In this document: positions 57,121 to 64,000 of the stretch, one piece after another
How the letters are laid out: every line of letters starts with the position of its first letter
Position numbering within the stretch: the first letter of the stretch is position 1
Source of the DNA: Fragilaria crotonensis
Taxonomy: Eukaryota; Bacillariophyta; Fragilariophyceae; Fragilariales; Fragilariaceae
DNA length: 64,000 bases
Assembly (NCBI GenBank): GCA_022925895.1
Contig: JAKSYS010000001.1
Span: forward strand, 558,001 to 622,000
Reading direction: 5' to 3'
The notes under the pieces: model-generated
Database searches by the model: none
What the model was told of the DNA's origin: nothing
The model's input: the letters and a program-made list of their open reading frames with translations, nothing else
Translations under genes and position numbers: made by a program

Positions 57121-57545
57121 ATTGTGACAGGGCTTGCAAAGTCTTCGAGTGTAGTCATTTTTGTCGGGAACACGTTTGTAAGCTACAACAACGAAAGCCG
57201 GTTGATAAATGGAAAATATGTATGTGTAACTTTTAGGAGAGCATATGGTCTACTGCTTATATGTTTACATAAGAGTCATATGATAAGTATACGTTTCCGC
57301 TTGAACCATATATGTCATATATATGTGTAAGACTTCTACCAGGTCCCAGGTACCTGGTACTCGTACACGTCGAGCTGACGGATGCGACAAAAAATGACTT
57401 GTCTGAAGTGCTGGACTTTCCACTGCAATCATCCAGTGTTCAAGTACTCCAACGTCTGGTAGTCTACTCCGAGTACAAACCTTTGGTTCTGAACGGTGAA
57501 TTGCGTGACTTCTGTCGCCATTTGAAAGCAACTCCGACGACGATG

Positions 57546-57795
57546 GGATGGATTCTTCTGGTGGTGGTGAGAGGACAGCGCCCGTAACTACAGCAGAAGA
57601 ACGTACAGCAGACTTGACGGAAGCCGAAATGAAGCACCATGATGACTTTGTTGAAGAATTTTTGTATCTTTTGGAGAATGGACTTAGTGCATCGGTCGAC
57701 GGCAACGCCGACGTCGATTACATGGATTCTTTGGGTGGCGATGAGAGGAATGCGTCTGTAACTGCAGCAACAGAACAAAAAGCAGACTTGATGGA
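57546..57795 (+). repeat. Tandem duplication within the cytosolic tail of the LRR gene
   Basis: M-D-S-S-G-G-G-E-R-T-A-P-V-T-T and M-D-S-L-G-G-D-E-R-N-A-S-V-T-A begin two diverged units about 173 bp apart, each followed by a K/A-D-L-[TM]-E segment. Confidence 0.75.
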
Positions 57796-59204
57796 AGTCA
57801 ATGCCAAGAAGAACGACTTTGATGTAGGATGTCAGCCTGAGTTACCCCGCATGTCCACGTTGTCAGATGCTTCTGACTTCCCTCCACGTTCGTCGTTACC
57901 GCTAATTGACGACCACGACCTTGCTCCCAGTGATGGAATGAATAGATTGGAAGATGCACCATGGGGGTGGACCAATGCGTCGGCCCGGGCAACGAATGGT
58001 CGTGGCAAACGAGGTGGAAAGGCCTTCACTAGTTCTTGCGAACAACCAAGATATCCATGCTCCCGGAGCATATCCTGTATCACCATCTAGCAACGCACCA
58101 ACACGTCGGACATCCAATTTTTCAATCGGCACGTATGGTTCAGCCATAGGGTTCGTACATGAATCCCAGGAGGACGAGGGGATGCCAAACGCTGTTGAAA
58201 GTTTGCATGTTGTGGATGCACACCGTGTGGCAGATGCAAATGATAAGGGAACGATGATGGTTGCCGAGGTCCATCACATTATCATAAAATGGTACCAACG
58301 TCCCTTCTATCGATGGATTCTCCTTGGAATTAGCTTGCTTGGCTGCGGTCTCCTTGTCGTTGTGATTGTACTTATGGTTCGAACACCAGCTGCATCTAGC
58401 AGCTCGTCATTGTGGCCATCCACCGTTGCCCCGACTTCGGGGGCGCCCCCCTCACCAGGATCTATCACCTTGACGCCGGAAGAAATTGCCTGCCAGTTTC
58501 TTTCCATTCCAAACGTGACAATGTGTCGATTGAAAGTCATGTTTGACTCATATAAATCAAGCGATGCCACGACTGGTTCGACAATTCCAAGCGAGATTGG
58601 GCTCATGACGCAGCTGACGTATTTGGATTTTTATGGCAATCAATTAGCTTCCACAATTCCAAGCGAGATCGGGCTCTTATCGAATCTGAATTTATTGTCT
58701 TTCTGGAACAATCAGTTGACTTCCACAATTCCAAGTGAGATCATGCTCTTAACAAATCTGTTGAATTTGAAGTTTTTATTCAATCAGTTGACGGGCACAA
58801 TTCCAGGGGAGATGGCGCTCATGACACGGCTTGCGCGTTTGGATTTATTCAGCAATCAGATAATTTCCACAATTCCGAGTGAGATTGGGCTATTAACAGG
58901 TCTGACTTGTTTGTCCTTCTTCGGGAATCAGCTGTCGGGGACAATTCCAAGTGAGATCGGGCTCATGACACAACTGCTCCTTTTGGAACTCTCCAGCAAT
59001 AAGTTGACTTCCACGATTCCAAGTGAAATAGGGCTCTTGACAATTCTGACGGGTTTGTATTTTGATCACAATCAGTTAACAGGCACAATTCCGTCATCTC
59101 TCTGCTCACTCAGTGATTTCCCGATTTGGATTGACTGTGGTGAAATCAAGTGTGGTTCGGGTTGTTGCCAGTCAGGTGGAGAAGGTTCTCCTTCCTGTGG
59201 CTAG
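57548..59204 (+). CDS. Single-pass LRR membrane protein with one frame break
   Basis: Frame 1 runs from ATG 57548 to 58090; frame 2 is open from 57954 to the stop at 59204, and they overlap. The downstream frame holds a transmembrane helix (I-L-L-G-I-S-L-L-G-C-G-L-L-V-V-V-I-V-L-M), a Ser/Pro linker and eight 24-residue plant-type LRRs (S-T-I-P-S-E-I-G-L-L-T). It ends in the cap C-G-E-I-K-C-G-S-G-C-C, as in the LRR gene at 26 kb. The upstream frame is an acidic cytosolic tail. A 1 bp change between 57954 and 58090 would give a single protein of about 550 residues. GT-AG pairs there are only 19-34 nt apart, too short for an ordinary intron. The cap domain C-x-W-x-G-I-x-C is missing, so this is a shortened family member. 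Confidence 0.75.
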
Positions 59205-62200
59205 GTTTGGGAAGGAATGAAGGGTAGATCGGAGGAACGCAGAAAGATGAGGAAAGTGCTTTCCGGAGCATTTCATATTGTGGACTTTGGGTTGTGGTTG
59301 CACATGGTGAGGGACAATCAGCGGCAAAATGCAAGATGCAAATAAAACGATTGGATTTTGGATTTTGGCGTCGAATTGGAGTTGTCATTCCGTCTGCGGT
59401 GCTGTCTATGAAAGTAAGGTTGATGCTTTGCTGTTGATGATTCGAGTGATACGTGTATTGTGATAAGCTGGTCAAGCGTTCCAGCAGTCGCGAAACAAAA
59501 TGCCTGTTGTCGAGGAGCAGCATCCTCTGAGTCCACTGATAGCGATTGTTGAATGGCCGTTTCATTGGCACGTCGCGAAAAGAGATGTGTGTTTTGACGT
59601 CACCTTTGACTTCTCTGAAGATTGGGACGACAAATGTAAGTTGCGCCAGTCGAGATCCCGTGGATACCTCGATTGAAGTTGCAAATACTCACTCGCGACG
59701 AGTGGCCAGTCCTGGTAATATCCGAGCCAGTAGCACTCCTCGTTCTAATGCATACTTTCGTGATTGCGACTCACATCCCGCAGTAGAGTGCGTCTCGAAC
59801 ACATCTTTCAAGAGTCTTGTCGCCGGGGCCCGACGCCGCATGCTTAGAACATCAGTCATCAGTTAGACAATAGAAAGCATGCAGAAGAAGTAAAAATCAC
59901 GCCACATACGATACAATTCATTGCTTCAGTCATACAGTCATGACCAACGAACTACTCATCATACAACGAAGGAAAGAAAAAGAAAGGAAACGATGAAACA
60001 GACAACTCAATAAAGGTTTTTACGACACTTGTATGATGTGCGGATCGTCTACCAAATGAAAGCAGTCGCAAGTCGTAATAACAGATCAAAAGAAAGGTAC
60101 CAGGTAGCCAGTAGGCAGGTATGGTTATCGACACTAAAAATTATAGTTATAAAAGTGCAGGAGTGTATTCGCTCTGGTTTTCGATCAGATCGATCTGGCT
60201 GGCTGTGCATACAGTATGTGCGCGTCACTTTGACACGCCACGCCACGCCACACGCCAGGTGTCTTTTCAAAACTTATCGTACTGTACCGTTCGTTACTGT
60301 AATGGAGCTTAGTAGAATTTTTTCCGAGGAGTTTTTGCGAAGTAAGTGGTTTGTTTCTACGTGAGTCATAGTACGTTTTCTACGCAGCATAATTCGCCAC
60401 AATTTAAATCAACGGGGATGGCGCGACAGCCTACCCCCAACCCTACTGTACCCCAGGGTACCAGGTACTAGTACTCCCCGTAACAGGGACCAGGTAATGG
60501 CGCGTGTGAGTCGAGTTCCGTCGCTATCCGGCGGAACAGCAGCAGAACGTATCATACTGTATATAGATATTCGATTTTTTTTTAATGGAGCTTACTTGCT
60601 CCCCTCGAATTGAGTCCTCGTTCACACCCAAAATTCCATATTTATCCTGCAACCTGCGACTGATTGTACGTGCATCAAGTTTTACTAAATGGGTGCAATT
60701 CACGCGGCAGCAGAAAATGGAGTAAACAAGTATGTGTCACGAGTTACGAAGCATTGCATACAGTACCAGTACGCATAGGAGCAAACCAGAAATGCATCAT
60801 TTGCTCGGTTGATTCCTCAGTCATTTCTTGAGTGATGCAAATGGTTGACAGTGATCCTGGGCTGTCTTAATCCCCTGGATTTTTCCCTGACTTTTCCCAA
60901 ATGCCTATCACTGTGATGCTTCATCTCCTTGTCGCAACCAAAATTGCGCCCGTTAAGGGATGGCAGCGATGAAGTGATTTCGACGGAATCGCCTGAACAT
61001 CCTAAATGATGCAATATTGTGGTGATTAAGGGACGTTTCTCTACATAATGTTCACACAGTGCAGCACCCATTGCTTGACCATGAGCACCGTTCATCACCA
61101 AGCCACCTGGTCTCAGCACTTTCAAAGTTGTTGGCATAGATGCCAAAAGTGATGGTTGATCATGCAAAAATTCTCAACAGTCTTGCATGGATGATGAGAT
61201 ATCAGATGGTATTGACCAATGTCAAGTCAGATTCTTACAGCGGCGTCCCCTTTTTTGTTGCACAAGCAAAAACATTTCATTTTGGCGCAAGTGTCAGAGG
61301 TCTACTGTTCTGTTGCGGGGCCTGACAACAGTCCTACTATCAAGTGAAACAAATGATGACACAACACACGCAAGAAGGTGTCATCTTGTTGCAGCACTAA
61401 GTATCTCAGATTTCCCATCATCAGCAGCATGCACCAGCAAGACTTCTACCACTTTTGTGGCCAAAATTGCAAAAGAAGTGAAAGATGGTCCAGACAAAAT
61501 GGCACCCCTGCCACGCATTTGGTGGCAGGAGAAGAACAACAAGAGAAAATGTGTGTCCAAGCATGACAATCCAGGTGTCCATTGATACGTTTGACAACAC
61601 AGGAAGGAAATTTGACGCGACTCACAAAAACAAAAACAAAAACAGCTGGTACACCACCCACACAACAGTGTCACACCATTGAGGAAAAGCAATCAGCCCA
61701 AAATGAAGAAAAGATGTCACAGAAATCAATGGTTTGGCATTGGTGCAGAAACATGTGGCATCTCAGAGAGAAGAGGAACCCATTGCTGCTGCTTCTACTA
61801 CTGCTGGAAAGAAGAAAGTAGTAAAGTAGTAGATGCTATCTTCTCTTCCCTTGATTCAGGGCACAATCTTTTGTTCATTTTTTGCTGTTTGTTGTTGTTG
61901 GAACACTAACTGATTTGTCATCTGCTTCTACTCATGCATGACCTGCTGCCTGTTGGTTAGTAAATTCATCCAATGACAGCAAAGCCAGGAATCCCACAAG
62001 CAATACCAGTACCTTAGCCTCCAAGTTGCAACGGCTAACAGAATAAATCAAGTCTTTTGTCATAACCCTGTACTAGTTTTTGAATCAGCCTTTCTGTTTG
62101 TGACAGCATGAAAGTCCTGGGGAGTCTATTGTTGGAATATTATTTGATGTTTGATTTGACAACTGGATGAGGCATGATTGGAAGTTCAGCATGCTCCCAA

Positions 62201-62861
62201 ATCGTTGTTCCGAAATCTGCTTTGAAAAGTGTTCAAACGCGAAAATGTGCATACTTCTGAATGCCACATGACAATAAACATATGGATATTTCCAAAATAT
62301 GCTTATGCATATATTTCTGTTTGGCGTGACTCTCTAGCACGCATGTATGGATATTGTCCTGTCCTGAACATGTGAAAAATTTAAAATGCTGAACTGAAAG
62401 GTTGTGACTAAGCACATGACACGTGACCATGATAAAGGTTTGCTCGGAGTTCATTGGAGGTACCAGGTACAGTCGCTCAGGGCTCAGCATACGATTTACT
62501 TGCACATCATCACGATATCGCCGTCGACCACAGCTCCCATGTTCACTGTAGATAACGGTGTAACGGTAATTTTGAAAATTTGGGATTTTGATTTTCCCTC
62601 CACATTTTACAACGAACTCAAAATCTTCACAGCGCTTTATCTTGTGCTTGATGAATCCTGTAGCATGCGCGCACGAAACGGGAACAGTACGCGTGTAATA
62701 CATGTGTAAATGCTGCCAAATACTCGTCCCACGTATGATAGTAGCTCTCGACTCCAAAGCCGGCAAGTATTGTATGCATAGAGTTTTCTGATTATATCTT
62801 CATATACGAGTATTCTTAACGAAACAGGACAAAATCATCCAGCATCACCATTTGTTGCATC
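59205..62861. other. Long stretch without a recognised gene
   Basis: 3.6 kb. A plus-strand open frame at 59546-59866 has no recognisable feature. Minus-strand 60817-61167 reads as protein-like sequence (L-R-P-G-G-L-V-M-N-G-A-H-G-Q-A-M-G) without an ATG and preceded by a stop, perhaps a gene relic. 61,620-61,660 has AC/AAAAAC simple repeats. GTAC words occur near 60455-60480. 62000-62860 shows nothing. Confidence 0.5.
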
Positions 62862-64000
62862 ATGAGATTCTTCCGCAACAAGACGACGGCCCTTGCAGCG
62901 CAAGAAGATAAGGACGAATACGTTGTCGAAGTGCAAGATAACAACGCCGTATACCTCGGCGATTCAGAAAAGTTACACGACACGCTGGAAGATAATCCCA
63001 CATTTGATTCTGAAGCAAATACAGATGCACTTGGAGATGCAGTCAAGGATCATGACGATCAAGTCGATCCATTTGGAATTGAAATGGATGTCCAGACCTA
63101 TAAAAGGCAAACCCGGGCTGATGTCCCCGAGAAGTCTCCACAAGAAGAGAAATTCACAGTTTCTCCTCGTTCGATTCGAGCGCTCTTGATCTGCGCCTTG
63201 CTTGTGATTGCCTTGATCATCACCCTATTTATCTCCCTGTCCGTGACACGCGGAAAGAGTTCAGCAGCTTCGACGACGACTGCCTCACCTCCAACTGCAT
63301 CGCCTCCAACTGCATCGCCTCCAACTGCATCGCCTCCAACTGCATCACCTCCGACAACCACGGGCGGGTTGACTGCTGACGAAGCATCGGCTTACATTAT
63401 GAAATCCCTCAACTTTAGCACACCACAAGAGATTGCAACCGCCTCCAATGTGGCAACTCCACAAGGGCAGGCCGTCTCTTCCCTGGCGGTTGGTGAACAG
63501 CTTGCAACCACCAGGACGGCTCCATCCCGGATCCAACAACGCTATGCGTTGGCCGTATTGTACTACAGTACTTCTGGATCGTCGAATCCATGGGTTGATG
63601 CAGAGGGGTGGAGCACCATGGCAACCGAGGAATGTCAGTGGAAGGGTATCACGTGCGGCAGCAGTGGCGACAACAACACAAAATCCACAACGGACGAGTC
63701 GGTGGCTGTGACGGATCTCAATCTTGGTAAGTACGAAATGTTCCGGTCTTTATTCGTCACAAATGCTGGCGTAGATCCATTGTCTCAACACGCAACACCA
63801 ACACTTCTGACACACGTTTTAAACCTGTTACTTTCGCTTACATCCGTCGCATCATCATCAACATCATCATCAACTACCGGTAGCCCTCAACAATTTGGTT
63901 GGCACGATTCCGACCGAACTATGTAGTTTGAGTGACAGTCTCGTGAATCTCATTCTCTCAGGAAACCGTCTTAATGGTTCGATTCCGGAATGTTTCCCAT
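62862..64000 (+). CDS. Single-pass LRR membrane protein, 3' end outside window
   Basis: Exon 1 is 62862-63726, the intron 63727-63883 (GTAAGT...CGGTAG), exon 2 from 63884 to beyond the window; the join gives D-L-N-L-A-L-N-N-L-V-G-T-I-P. Residues 1-105 are an acidic cytosolic tail. A transmembrane helix (A-L-L-I-C-A-L-L-V-I-A-L-I-I-T-L-F-I) is followed by a linker of T-A-S-P-P repeats, then the cap with Q-Q-R-Y-A-L-A-V-L-Y-Y-S-T and W-V-D-A-E-G-W-S-T-M-A ... C-Q-W-K-G-I-T-C. LRRs begin in exon 2. It supplies the intact version of the cap found as relics at 51.1 and 55.7 kb. Confidence 0.88.
63279..63353 (+). repeat. 15 bp coding minisatellite, five units
   Basis: ACTGCATCGCCTCCA repeated five times, encoding T-A-S-P-P, in the linker between membrane helix and cap domain. 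Likely length-variable between alleles. Confidence 0.9.

Noticed and set aside
60817-61167. Possible transposase or methyltransferase fragment on the minus strand
   Set aside because: Protein-like but has no ATG, follows a stop and matches no motif I can name with confidence.

Overview
The window looks like nuclear DNA of a diatom, probably a pennate one. Introns are short with GT-AG borders. A glutathione S-transferase carries an A-F-A-P presequence motif typical of diatom plastid targeting. Several genes encode single-pass membrane proteins with plant-type leucine-rich repeats, a family that is large in diatoms. Mitochondrial ornithine carbamoyltransferase, DLST, a COX20-like protein and deoxyhypusine synthase are all eukaryotic in form. 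The species is inferred, not shown.

Layout. 1-9.8 kb: the 3' part of a giant gene encoding at least 26 SdrD-B/Cna-B-like repeats followed by a C-terminal ATP-grasp-like domain, with eight reading-frame breaks confined to the repeats. 10.5-31.8 kb: an ordinary gene-dense stretch on both strands: J-domain protein, deoxyhypusine synthase (one frameshift), acidic zinc-ribbon protein, HAD hydrolase, ornithine carbamoyltransferase, a two-helix membrane protein, DLST, plastid GST, LRR membrane protein, COX20-like protein and a TLC-domain protein. Short intergenic islands are strikingly rich in GTAC/AGTAC words.

31.5-57 kb: a duplicated and decaying region. A block holding a TRIC-channel-like gene, LRR relics and a small minus-strand gene of unknown family (called X here) is present in several copies. 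One TRIC-like gene (54.2-55.4 kb) looks intact, others are relics, and X occurs three times. Between block copies 1 and 2 lie two 1.3 kb foldback DNA elements with roughly 390 bp inverted arms and 3 bp target duplications. A third, broken copy of the same element is split by an 8.5 kb tyrosine-recombinase retroelement (DIRS-like) with Gag-like, RT, RNase H and recombinase reading frames.

57-64 kb: an LRR membrane protein with a frame break near its N-terminus, a long stretch without a recognised gene, and the start of another LRR membrane protein that runs off the window.

The genes are not an operon or pathway cluster. What ties the right half together is duplication followed by decay and transposon insertion, and the order of these events can be read from the nesting.
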